This document shows positions 1 to 10,681 of a stretch of 64,000 bases of DNA, piece after piece. The notes under the pieces were generated by a model. It did not search any database. It worked only from the letters and a program-made list of their open reading frames with translations, and was not told the origin of the DNA. Source of the stretch: Branchiostoma floridae (taxonomy: Eukaryota > Chordata > Leptocardii > Amphioxiformes > Branchiostomatidae); the NCBI RefSeq assembly GCF_000003815.2, contig NC_049997.1, forward strand, positions 10,533,436 through 10,597,435, given 5' to 3'. The first letter of the stretch is position 1, and each line of letters begins with the position of its first letter. A program made the position numbers and the translations under genes.

Positions 1-578
1 GGTTAGAATTAACAAAACATTACAGTCGTGGGAACTTGAATAAATCAATGTTTGGATTTAAAGTTAAGCGGCCAATTGGGCGGAATTTAGGTTCTAAAAA
101 TAACGACCATCATTTTGTGCTCAAAAGGGATCAACAAAAAGATTGTTTTCGTTGATTAAGAGTAAAACGAAACTTTTTTGTTGTAAGATTTTCTTTCAAA
201 TTCTATTTTTTAGTAGAGACTTCGACATTCAATTGTCCATAATTAACAAATTTACGACATAGGCATACTATCCAGAAAATTGTTTTCTTTAAACAGAAAG
301 AGAAAATTAGGAAATATCAAATACGTTATATGACGTAATATAAACTGAATATAACAAAATTCGTTTTAAGGCGATTCGATAGTATTTTGGTCATATGAAT
401 TTTTAGCAGCCTTTTTTTAAATTCAATTTCCCATAATTTCATCAAATTCAATATACAAAATTACTGTGATATCTGACTACAAAGCTAAAACGAATAAACT
501 AAAGTACTGCAATATCAATGAAAATCAGCAAAATCTGATGTGATGTTTTCCTTTGTACGGTACGGCAACGCCCACATG

Positions 579-655
579 TGACGTCAGATGACGTGTACGT
601 AAGACGACAGCGTCGTTCAGGTCTTATATACGTTCGTCCACCCCGCCTCCTATAG
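579..655 (+). promoter_or_regulatory. Core promoter of GPCR copy 1: CRE, half-CRE and TATA box
   Basis: A perfect palindromic CRE, TGACGTCA, lies at 579-586, followed by a half site TGACG at 589-593. A TATA-like TTATATA lies at 624-630. A TATA-directed start would fall near 655, which puts the ATG at 659 only a few bases into the transcript and favours the ATG at 695 for translation. CRE palindromes bind CREB/ATF factors; use of this one is an inference from spacing to the TATA box and gene. Confidence 0.55.
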
Positions 656-694
656 TGAATGTATTCCAAGGCCCCTGTTCTAACGTCGCAGAAA

Positions 695-3600
695 ATGTCT
701 AACAACACGACAGTTGAGCCGAACGTGACAAATACCACGCCAGAGTTTGACTGGGAGCCGTATTTCTACGCGAGTTCCCCGTATGGAGAACTCCAGCTCG
801 TGTACCTGGGCGGCTCGCTGCTGCTGGCGGTTGTCGGGAACACCGCGGTGCTGCTGACCGTCCTTCTCACAGAGGACCTCCAGACGCCGGGAAACGTCCT
901 GCTCTGTGCGCTGGCAGTCTCCGACATCTTCCAGGCCGTCAGCAAGATTGCGGTGGCCATGTATTTCCTGGTCATACAAGAGTCGCTATCTTGTGGTCCT
1001 TTCCAAGTGGCAGCCAGCTTCGCGTACCTTTTCTTCGTGATGTTCTCCATCTGTATCATCGCACCCATCTCACTGGATAGATACTGGTAAGATCACTTGT
1101 CTTTCTCTTCACACATCGCAACCATATCACTGGATATATACTGACAACGTTACTAGTCTTTCCTTTCAATCACCGCACACATCTCACTGGATATATACTG
1201 AAATGTTACTTGTCTTTCTCTTCAATAATAGCACCCATCTCACTGGATAGATACTGGTAACGTTACTTGTCTTTCTCTTCACACATCGCACACATCTTAG
1301 AGAATAGATACTGGTAGCGTTACTTGTCACTCTTTTCAATCGTCGCACCCATCTTTTTGGCTGGATACTCGTAGCGTCACGTCTTTCTCTTTCAACATCC
1401 AAAATGTTATCTTTCTGAATGTTTTATTTCATAAGATATACCTTACCAAATACAACACTGATTCAATGTATCACATTGTTGCAACTGTTTTTAGATGCTG
1501 CTGTTTCATCTATTCAAATAGTAGAGAGGTAGTGTGATTTTTACTTACTGTTAACAAATAACAGTTTACAAAAGGGCAATTGAATATGAATGTGGAATCT
1601 GGATTATTCATGTGTATGAAGTGTGTATCGTGTATGAAACATAGCTAAAACATAGTCTCCTCCATAGCGTTTTTAGAAAGTCATTAAATATTTATGTATT
1701 CAAGCCCTTATGAGTTGCGTATTGACAGTAATGTTGTTTCATTAATGTTCAAGTTTACTTTGACTTTTTGTGCTGTGGGGTCGGTACGGTGTAAATACGG
1801 TCGGTGTGGCGCAATTGTTAGATCGTCGGGTAGGTTCGGAATAAGGAGGTACCGGGTTCAATACTTGCCATGTGCACCTGGATAACCATATAAGACTTTT
1901 TCCTGACTGGTGCAATATCTCAATGGTAAAGTGCTTGCTTTTCTGCAAAGTTGTACTGTCGCCGGGTCATATAAAAAAAAGGAATGATAGAAACTTTTCT
2001 GTTCACACTAATGAGAAAGAATACTGGAGTTGAACACACAGCACTTGTCCAAAGTGCGTTGCCTATGGGTAACAGAAAACAGCTAAGGGCACATCCCGAC
2101 GTACGTGCAATTTCTCCATATGTTTGGGGAGAGGCCACGCTAGCCACGTATGTTCTGAAACCGTGAGGACCGGCTGGCCAGAGCCGGGAGGGAGTATGTC
2201 TTCGCCCGGCCACATAAGTTTTCTTTGGGGCATAAAGTTTCACGGGGGTGTCTGTGTGCTCCAAAATACGTCGGATTATCTACGATTTGGTAAGGAGGCG
2301 GTACTTGCCACTTACGGATGCCAAAAGATTTCCCACGTTTTGGCACGTAGACAGCACGTAGTCGCACGTACGGCGGGTTGTGCCCTTAGCTTTAGATTTA
2401 GACGCATGGGTAACTTTATTAACCTTGCAGTAACTCCGGCTGCCAAATTATCCTTAACCAAAAGAGAGAAAAAACGGATCCAAAACAGATTTAAACACGC
2501 ATTCGTGTAAACACCTCTTGAGTCAAAGAGTATCGTTAAGGAAAATGTGTGACTGCCTGGCCAATTGCAATCTCTTTATCTGGCAGATTATCAAGCCTAA
2601 TGATTTGGCAACTTTATACCAAAATCTACATCGACTGAGTGACGATACTGTTGTAAGTTAATCGCTTTAATCTTGCCAAAAAATGCAGGGCTCCTGGTTG
2701 GATTCAATCGACTTTCCTCTTGTATACATTTCACTGCTTTATGTCCGCATTGAATATTCAATTTCGAACACATTAAATCTACGCGTCGAAACGGTTTCGC
2801 TTATGACGGTTTAACCCCACCCGGGTCATACCAAATACATGAAAAATAGTCATACCGATTTATGCACCGAAAACTTTTGAGTATCTGATTCAAACACAAA
2901 ATCTGGCTAACTCCCGACCATAGTTTTGAGTGCTGCCTAAAGGTAAGAGAAACGAAAAAGTATAAAGAGTTTTGATATGATATGATATATGATATGATAT
3001 AATAAGATATGAGTATTTTTACTTTTTTAATTGAAGATCAGTAATCTCGACCTTTTGGCTTAAGTACGGATTCTTCGATCAAAGACGCATTTTAGAGGTC
3101 CAACCGTTTAGATGTCCACTTCTCCACTAAGAACTCAGGTGGGTAGGTTACACGCCCCTAATACCCCTGTCACATTATCCACGATCTTTGAGCGTATCGA
3201 TGGAAGATCGACCATATTTAAGATCGACATAAAGTTGCGTGTGTTTTTCACCTGAAAACCGTCCCTGTCGACATAAGCCATACTTTGTACCTTGTGCAAC
3301 ATTTGTTGTGCAATANNNNNNNNNNNNNNNNNNNNNNNNNNNNNNNNNNNNNNNNNNNNNNNNNNNNNNNNNNNNNNNNNNNNNNNNNNNNNNNNNNNNN
3401 NNNNNNNNNNNNNNNTATTAGTCATACCACTTACCCGCGCAACTCCAAAATCGATCCGACGACGATTCTGCGGCGATCGCCCGAGCCTCGCTTATAATAA
3501 TAACTTTATTGCACAACAATTGTACAAGGTACAAAGTATGGATTATATGTGACAGGGACGGTTTTCAGGTGAAAAATACGCGGAACCGTCTGTCGATTAT

Positions 3601-6600
3601 AAATATGGCCGATCTTCAATCGATACGCCAGAAGATCGTGGATAATGTGACAGGGGTATTACGCTAATCTTCAAGACTGCGTATGATGTCGATAGGCATA
3701 TAGCGATCGTATTTGAACAGCAGTCATTACGAGCTTTTAGATGATGTAAGGCTTATTTAGTCCTACGTGCATTTCAAAATCTCTGAATGATTTTAAGTTA
3801 TCAGTGGAGAGGTTAGCATCTAAACCAGGGTTCTCCCCAGAGAGTGGAATAAGGGAGGCCCTCCACTATACTCTCAGCCAGCTCCACTATACTATTTTTA
3901 AAATTTAGTGTGTTTCTTCCCTATTTTCTTTGTTAGTTTTGCTAAGATTAATGACAATTCACAGATTTTTGTACGAAGTGGCATCACTTTTCCAGTAAGC
4001 ATTGTCTGCAAAAACTTGTGAATGAGCAATGATCAAAACAATAGTAGTTTTGCCACTTCACAACAAAGGAATAACAACAGTATATTATACTTGTAGTATT
4101 TGACACCCTCTGTCATTGCAAAATGAACCCATTGTCATGAAAGTGCAGCGCGTTGGTGCGGGTTATTTTTGCCAGCCCCTCCACTATACTAAAAAATTCT
4201 GGGGAGAACCCTGCTTGTAGTATTTGACACCCTCTGTAATTGCAAAATGAGCCCATTTTTATGAAAGAGCATCTCGTTGGTTCGGGTTATTTTTGCCAGC
4301 CCCTCCACTACACTAAAAAATTCTGGGGAGAACCCTGTAAACATATCCTCTTCATGGGCTTGGTGACGCTAATCTTCAAACCCGTATTTGTTTTCAGCTT
4401 GTTTTTATATAGCTAACATCTTAGATGACCTTTCTGTAATTAAAGTATTTGGCTATGTGATCTAAAGTTGCCATCACGGTGGTAACTGAAAACAATATTT
4501 CTCTGAAATAGCAAGCGAGGTAAATGTACTAAAAATCTAAGACTGGACGCAATCTCAATCGTAGTATTTAAGTAGTAAAATGTAGATAATCACTGCCTCT
4601 TGCTACATGTATGCTTACTATGCTTATATTTTAATAGAAAAAAATATATCGTACCTGCTGACCTGATTTTTTTGGCCATAGCTTTCCAGCTGTGTAGCTT
4701 TGTGATAGGACGGTAGTCTAATTACGTCACGCGCAATAATTAAAAAAAAATCTGAAGGCGTAAGATCTCTCTAGTAGAAGTAGTCTCTTCACCTTTTCAA
4801 ATATATAAGTGAATTTTTAACTGATATAAATAGTACAACTATTTGTACATGGTGCCTGTTACTTGATAAACAGGGCGCGAATGGCCCGCTACTGCTTTTC
4901 GTGCCGTAGTCATTGTCGGTGACCTGTCAGTAGTGATATGATTGGTCCTCGCTACAAAGTTACTGGATGTGGTTTGATACGGAGGCGGGTGGGTTTTTGT
5001 TAGGTTTTTGCGTGTATGTGTGTGAAAATACACGCAAACTAAGAAAACTAAAAAAAAACTAGGAAACTAAGGTGGTACGGTCACCTGACAAGACGCAAAG
5101 GCCTCTCTAAGGTCATCCTACAAGGAACAGTCAAAGAGAAAAGAAGACGAGGCAGACAGAGAAAGAAGTGGGATGATAACATCAAAGAGTGGACAGGAAT
5201 GACCCTTGCCGAAACCCAATTGCAAGCTCTGGCCCACGACAGGGTGAGATGGAGGGAGGTGTGCTCAGCTGCTAAGTGCCCCCACGACCACCCCCGGTCA
5301 AGGGACCGGTAAACGGTAAGCGGTGTGTGCGGGGGGGGGGGGGGGGGGGGGGGGGGCTTAATTCGGCAAGAAGCAATTGACCATTAATTGAAGCAATTAA
5401 ACTCTCCTAATGTCACAAATATATCGTATTAGACATTTGCTTTTCAAACTGAATGCCTGGCAAACCCTTCAGGTTCATCAATTCCCCCCTACGTTACCGG
5501 AACATCATGACCATGCCCCGCACGGCACTGCTGACAGGGGCTGCCGCACTCCTGGCCTTCATCGCTGTAGTTCCACCTTTAATCGAAGGAGGGCGTGACA
5601 GCTTCTTCCCGACCTTCTTCATGTGCAGGTATGGGTTGATTTTCAAGCAGATCCTACGGTAGCATAGGATAGTATCAAAAGCTGACAGAGAAGTGAAGCC
5701 GGCCTAGGAGTGTGCTTGGGTACCGGGTATCTGCAATCAGTCGGCTTGAAAAAAAAAAAGCTATGAGTATGAATATGCAAAAAATTCTTGCATAATGAAA
5801 CTTGATTATTGAAAAACGGATTCTAATGTCATAATGAATAATGTATAGTTTGGAATAAAGTGCCCCATGTGGTAAGCTCTTACCTTCCTAGGCAACGTTT
5901 TTTAATGTGTATGCTAGACTTAGCTTTGAGGCTCTAAGATAATGTCATCCATATAATTAAATCAACATTGATTTAGAATAGCATTGAATGACATTTGTGT
6001 TTCTGATAATTTTCTTTTTCTTGTTTTTTTTTTTGCACCGTCACAGATATGAAGGATTCGCTAGGCTGATCAGACAGGGTCTGATTAACATCTTGTTCGT
6101 CGGTACCTTGGTGGTGATGTTCGTCTGTTACTACAAGTAAGTCTTATACTACAGTGTAATTTGCACCAATTCCTGTAGAGGTGTAGCTCCGGCCGGGCTT
6201 CTTAGCCACGAATTTGTCCCGTTAGACTAAAGGTAATGCTTCTGTTGAAAAAATGCACTAGTGCCCGTCGAGGATGTGGCCTCGGCAAGCCTTCTTAGCC
6301 ACAAATTTGTCCCGGTAAAGTGCCGGTGATGCTTCTGTCAAAAGTGCACCGGTGCCCGTCGGTGATGTAGCCCCGGTCGGACTCTGAAATCACAAATTTT
6401 GGAGTGCCAAATACGCGGGTGGCTTGAACAGTGGCTCTTTCTTTTTCAAATCAGCAACATTCTGCCAAACATTTAAAAAAATATCATTGACAAGAAATCC
6501 CTGTCCTGCAAATATTGAGTCGCACTATGAAGATTAGTAGAAAGAGCAATGTCCCTGCAATGTCTTTATTTAATTCCTCTGCTCGCGCATATCATATGTT

Positions 6601-9083
6601 TCCGTTCTTTTGCTTGGCCAATAGCTTCGAAGCTCTAATTTTGGTAGATCAAGATACTTTCTATCACTCCTTTAGATTAGGTCCGATGCCTGTTTATTAT
6701 TATCTTTTATCACATAGTAAAGGGGAGGGCAAGGCAGGTGCAAAATGCATCTTTGAAGGCTGCCCTCCCGCACATCAAAACACATACATGGCATGTGTGT
6801 GTTTTCATGTTTGACCGAACAGAACGCTTTAAGTTACACATAAAAGTCGTTGAGCACCATGATCACCGAATGCTACATGTTACGGTGTAATTACGAACAT
6901 GAAATAGGGACTTATAATCGGTGGAGGTCGCCATGTTATATTGAATACTTTCTCGACTAATTAGTATATTTCTCTTCTTCAGGATTTGGCGCGAGGTCAG
7001 GCGTCAACAGGCCATCGTTCGGAATCTGCAGCCCGCACCGCTGGCCGAGAGGACTCTGGGAACGTCAACATCAGGAGTGGAGACTCAACTCACTACAGCC
7101 GAACAACCTGGGGACGAGAGTGGCCCATCAGACCTTGGGAACAAGTGGGCGTACCCTCGCCACGCTCACGTCAACCTCGGCTTGCAGATGGACGATGAGA
7201 CCGGAGCTGCAGAAGAGCCACCTGTCCAAGTATGCTCTTTTCTATTATCATTTCAGTAAAAAAAGTCATTATCACAGACCAACTAATGCATATATGCTTC
7301 CATTTCATTAATTTGATGACATGTTCGGTCATTGTGCAAAATAAGCCAAATTAGATCTCCTATGTGTCATACTCATGACGTTGCAAGTAGCAGTGCTAGT
7401 ATAGTGGACATTCTTATATTCAACCGTACACACGCAAGTCATCCGTACTCACGCTAGTCATACGTAGATCCGCTAGTCAAGTGTTAACACGCTAGTCAAT
7501 CGTACACACGCCAGTCATCAGCACAGAGACTAGTCAACCGTACATATACACTAGGTAACCCTTACACACGCAAGTCAAACGTACACACGCATGTCAAACG
7601 TACACACGCATGTCAAACGTACACACGCATGTCAAACGTACACACGCTAGTCAACCGTACATAGGCCAGTCCTCCACACAGACACTAGTCAACCATAGAT
7701 ACACTAGTTAACCGTACACACGTTAGTCAACCGTACAAACGCTAGTCAACGGTACACACGTGCACGCTAGTCAATCGTACACACGAGCGTCAAACGTACA
7801 CCCGCTAGTCAATTGTACACACGCTAGTCAACCGTACATGCGCTAGTCATCCTTACAGACACTATTTACAACGTACACACGCTAGTCAACCGTACATGCG
7901 GTAGTCAACCGTACGCACGCAAGTCATCCGTACGGACACTATTCTACCGTAATCACGTTGGTCAACCGTGCATACGCTAGTCAATCGTACATACGCTAGT
8001 CAACCTTGCATACGCTAGTCAACCTTACATACGCTAGTCAACCTTGCATACGCTAGTCAACCTTGCATACGCTAGTCAACCTTACATACGCTAGTCAACC
8101 CTACCAACGCTAGTTAACGGTACACACTAGTCAACGGTATACACGCTAGTCAGCTGTACAGACGCTAGCCAACGGTACACACTAGTTAACCGTACACACG
8201 CAAAGTTAGCCGTGCACACTCTTGCCTGGTCTTTAGAATGTGCGCTGTAGTCAGGTAGCTTCCGAATTTTCTTCAAACCCGCACGAAATTTTGCCTTGTG
8301 TGTGGCTTTCTCAAGAATCATAGCTCGAAACAGCACACTCAGGTACATTGCATTCTTGACATTCATTTCATATGACAGGGCTAGAGTGCCCTAGGTGGTT
8401 TAGACAATCATTGGTCAGTAAATATGTATTAGGTATTACACTTTGCTATATTGTTTAATACGACATGGCCCCAAGCTTTTACTTGATCTCTTAGTTGTTA
8501 TTTAACCTGTTGTTGTACACTTGATACATGAAAAATACGTGTATACACACAGGTAGACCAGTTTAGTCCTTTGTTTTGATACATCAGCGCTTTAAGCTTT
8601 GAGCCACAATGGCGACATCATAGGACGTTGCCTAAGATATCTAAAGATTTCGACAAGTTACAACATCGTGGAACAAACAGCAGCGATTTTATAGAATAAG
8701 CAAGAAGACCAAAATTAAACTTACTTTTGACCATGTTGCCGTTACAGGATGACCCTCGGCGTAACGCTGTTGTCCAGCTGCCGGCTAAACCTGCACCTGA
8801 ACCGGCCCGTCCGCTCCTCTCTCCGGAGTTCCAGCAGCGCCTGAGAACGGTCGGTACGGTCATGATGGTTGTTGTGGTGTTCTGGGCAACCTGGATCCCT
8901 TACAGCGTCACAATGCTCCGTATGGGTACCGTGGGGGTGGAGGAAGGCGCACCAACCGACGCAGTGTGGCAGAGACTGTCAGTACTCCTCTCCCTGGTCG
9001 CCACCTTCTCCAATCCCATCATCTATGCCTACCGGAACAGGGAGATGCGCCAGGCGTTCCTCCGACTCTGGCGCCACCGTTGA
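695..9083 (+). CDS. Class A (rhodopsin-like) GPCR, copy 1, five exons, intact
   Basis: Exons 695-1086, 5473-5628, 6047-6136, 6983-7229 and 8748-9083 join in frame to 406 residues. All introns are GT-AG and the phases agree. The N-terminus has clustered N-glycosylation sequons (residues 3-15) and no signal peptide. Landmarks: GN in TM1 (N49), D77 in TM2, C100 before TM3, DRYW at 128-131 split by intron 1, TM4 in exon 2, TM5 in exon 3, a long hydrophilic third loop in exon 4, FWATWIP in TM6 (W344, P346), NPIIY at 384-388, and a basic helix-8 tail ending RHR. These are plasma-membrane receptor hallmarks. The ISLDRYW string resembles amine receptors, but the ligand is unknown. C100 lies 28 residues before the DRY arginine instead of the usual 24. 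ATG 695 is preferred to 659 because the TATA box is only about 30 bases before 659. An ATTAAA lies just past the stop (9086-9091). Confidence 0.9.
1087..1385 (+). repeat. 57-bp minisatellite copied from the exon 1 end and splice donor
   Basis: Directly after exon 1, five degenerate units of about 57 bp repeat the last ~30 bases of the exon (gcacccatctcactggatag, then atactg) plus the donor. Anchors recur near 1073 (exon), 1130, 1187, 1243, 1300 and 1361. Units near 1256 and 1313 keep ctg|gta and so carry spare splice-donor-like sequences. The array was therefore seeded by the DRY-coding exon/intron junction. Confidence 0.85.
1698..2069 (+). mobile_element. Insertion in unit 1 only, with tRNA-like SINE segment
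   Basis: Unit 2 reads straight through this point (near 17612), so about 372 bp are extra in unit 1. Inside, 1799-1880 looks tRNA-derived: an A-box-like tggcgcaattgttaga and a B-box-like gggttcaatac at fitting spacing. No coding sequence is seen. The exact ends and any target duplication are unclear because the flanks are AT-rich. Confidence 0.5.
2081..2391. mobile_element. MITE family 1 (AGCTAAGGGCACAACCCG ends), full copy
   Basis: The terminal inverted repeats are about 28 bp: agctaagggcac at the left and gtgcccttagct at the right, extended inward by acccgacgtacgtgc and its complement. The interior is non-coding. Other copies in this window are at 10682-12061 (interrupted), 12811-13036, 17623-17931, 25940-26227 and 34336-34638. 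Small size, inverted ends and copy number define a non-autonomous DNA transposon. Confidence 0.8.
3160..3660. mobile_element. MITE family 2, long palindrome (aatacccctgtcacatt ends)
   Basis: The left arm from 3160 (aatacccctgtcacattatc) returns as its complement ending at 3660 (gataatgtgacaggggtatt), and the arms match for over 100 bp each. The 100-N assembly gap sits at the apex, where a hairpin would be hard to sequence. Unit 2 holds a shorter form (18711-18955), and a third copy lies at 15188-15375. Confidence 0.75.
3316..3415. other. Assembly gap (100 N)
   Basis: A run of exactly 100 N at the centre of a palindromic element. The round number suggests a gap of unknown true length. Confidence 0.95.
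3826..4337. mobile_element. Inverted-repeat DNA transposon (CAGGGTTCTCCCCAGA ends), unit 1 only
   Basis: The ends are CAGGGTTCTCCCCAGA and its complement TCTGGGGAGAACCCTG. TAAAC flanks both sides (3821-3825 and 4338-4342), while unit 2 has a single TAAAC at the empty site 19109-19113. The right half is a direct duplication of about 123 bp (from about 4092 and 4214), each ending in the terminal repeat. CAGGG ends and a short duplication fit a hAT-like non-autonomous element, although typical hAT duplications are 8 bp. Confidence 0.8.
5071..5312 (+). pseudogene. Non-LTR retrotransposon reverse transcriptase, C-terminal remnant
   Basis: From the TGG at 5073 an open frame runs about 79 codons to TAA at 5310-5312. 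It contains WYGHLTRR, then RRRGRQRKKWDDNIKEWTG and a final RWREV segment, which is the familiar C-terminal pattern of LINE reverse transcriptases just before the 3' end. No RT core is present upstream, so it is a 5'-truncated copy. Unit 2 keeps only the last ~80 bp (20685-20767), joined to different sequence. Confidence 0.75.
5331..5356 (+). repeat. Homopolymer of 26 G
   Basis: An unbroken run of 26 G follows the LINE remnant 18 bases after its stop codon, 116 bases before exon 2 of the receptor. Unit 2 lacks it entirely. Run length may be inaccurate in the assembly. Confidence 0.9.
6170..6400 (+). repeat. Tandem repeat of about 90 bp in GPCR intron 3
   Basis: Two and a half units share ttagccac(a/g)aatttgtccc, a run with atgcttctgt, and gtgcccgtcg. 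Units begin near 6187, 6282 and 6368. Unit 2 of the duplication holds the same array at 21560-21790, so it predates the duplication. Confidence 0.75.
7424..8215 (+). repeat. 19-bp minisatellite in GPCR intron 4
   Basis: About 40 units of a 19-bp motif, consensus cgtacacacgctagtcaac, with frequent point variants and some 18- or 20-bp units. It fills over half of intron 4. The matching array in unit 2 (22773-23465) is shorter and differently ordered, showing expansion and contraction after duplication. Confidence 0.92.
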
Positions 9084-10344
9084 CTATTAAACATTAAATC
9101 TATGCTTCTGTCCTTACAACAGACAAAATCACATACAAACGTCTATGAAACAACCCCCCAGGGAAAACTCAGATGATACAACATGTATTACGCGTGCAGG
9201 GAAAAATTCCTGACATGCCTACGTAATTTTGGGAATTCTTGTCAAACGGACGCACACTATACTTTTTGGCTAGCCCCTGAGGCGTCGCCAAAAAATTCTA
9301 AAAAAGATTTTCCACAAGACGGAGACAGCAACTATGGGGTAACGATTACTTCACCATAACAGACAGACACTTAAAAATTTAGATGGGGTAGTGTTGGGTA
9401 GAGAGAGAGGTCCTTAGTTCGAATCTGTTAATATGCATAATCTGTTAAAATTATTTGCACGGGACACTCCACACCACAATTCATTCAGGTGGCATTCCAA
9501 TACAGAAGCGAGGCTAATTTCCATACGTTTGGCTAAATTACATCATATCTATTTTCGGCAATAATCATTTTGTGAACCTAATAACCCCCATACGGACCCA
9601 CTTGTAATGTACTGCAGCGTTAGTTTGTATAGTCGACTTACGTCACAGGTACTTTCTCGGTAACCAACCCACGCCGACACAGAAAGACCAAAATGAGTCT
9701 ATATAGCCAGTCTTCATAAAACAATGTAAAAAGTCCTTTTCTCGAAAAAAATGGCATTTCTATTTAGATGTTACTGACAAGGATTCTGGCAATTTTATTC
9801 TGTTAGAATAATGGACCTTTTGCTATGTTTGGAGTGTAGGATATACTGTAAAGGATTAAAGTATTGTTTGTAAGAATGTCATGTGTTTTGAGATTGTATG
9901 GAACCAAAATCTGATCTTACGTCAGGGTGTGTTGGCGTCAAGACGTCTTATACGCCTTAGTTAGGCCATGGCAATTCGATTATTTGGTAAAATTCTATGG
10001 ACAAACAAAAACTGGTGCGAGGAAAAGAACAGAATTATGAAAAAAAACTGCCTTCTTTCTGAAATCTAACTGGTCAGGAAGGTTGAACACATCTTTTTAA
10101 TGATTTTGCAATTTAAATTGAAATTTTACGACATTAGACTGAGCTTATCAATACTTACATGCAGCATGTACTTCCTCATTTTCCTGCAGCTTTGTATAGA
10201 AAACCAACTCGCGCTCAGATGCCATTCATGTATCCGAATAAATATAACCTTTGACGAATCAGCAGTATCAACAATTATGTAATAGCGATTATTGTCACAT
10301 AGCGATAAGTATAAATGTCTTTAAAAGATTCGAAAATAATTATC
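9084..10344. other. 3' flank of GPCR copy 1, no gene seen
   Basis: AT-rich sequence conserved in unit 2 (24338-25601). No long open frame, inverted repeat or recognised element was found in it. Confidence 0.6.
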
Positions 10345-10406
10345 ACAAGCTCTGACGAAGGTGTTTTAGAGACATCGAAACGTAAGCAATGTAAGTACCT
10401 GCTTGT
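10345..10406 (+). ncRNA. Hammerhead-like motif (probable Penelope-type element remnant), copy 1
   Basis: CTGACGA at 10352-10358 is followed by a stem (GGTGT/ACATC), then GAAAC at 10377-10381, a possible 3-bp stem III (CGT/ATG) and GTA. Outer strands acaag and cttgt can pair. One extra A separates the core from stem II, unlike the classical hammerhead. Variant hammerheads with tiny stem III are known from Penelope-like retroelements. Stem I here is weak. Confidence 0.4.
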
Positions 10407-10681
10407 TGTGTAAAAAGAATTATCCTACATCCTATCACTTTTACTGTTTCTTTGTCCAATTAGTTTAAGCTGAGAAGATGAACTAGTAAGAAACGTATGT
10501 GTTCATAGTCATTGATGTAGAATTTATTTGTGCCACGGTACCAATTTGTATAATTCAATCGTTGATATTAGGTATAACATTCAGTGTTTCTGTAAAAAAG
10601 TGATAATCAATGGTTTATTTACTCAAGTTTCGAATACCTGGATGTGTTGCAGAGTGCTAAGTCTAGATTGACACCGGATAA

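Noticed and set aside
659..694. Upstream ATG extending the GPCR by 12 residues
   Set aside because: It lies about 30 bases from the TATA box, so it would be at the very start of the mRNA. The ATG at 695 gives a sensible glycosylated N-terminus.
680..1068. Minus-strand frames opposite GPCR exon 1
   Set aside because: They mirror the coding strand, recur identically in copy 2 and have no motif of their own.
6515..6814. 99-codon frame in GPCR intron 3
   Set aside because: Copy 2 has indels that break the frame, and no domain is recognised.
7424..8215. CRISPR-like array
   Set aside because: Units are contiguous 19-bp repeats without spacers, in an intron of an animal gene.
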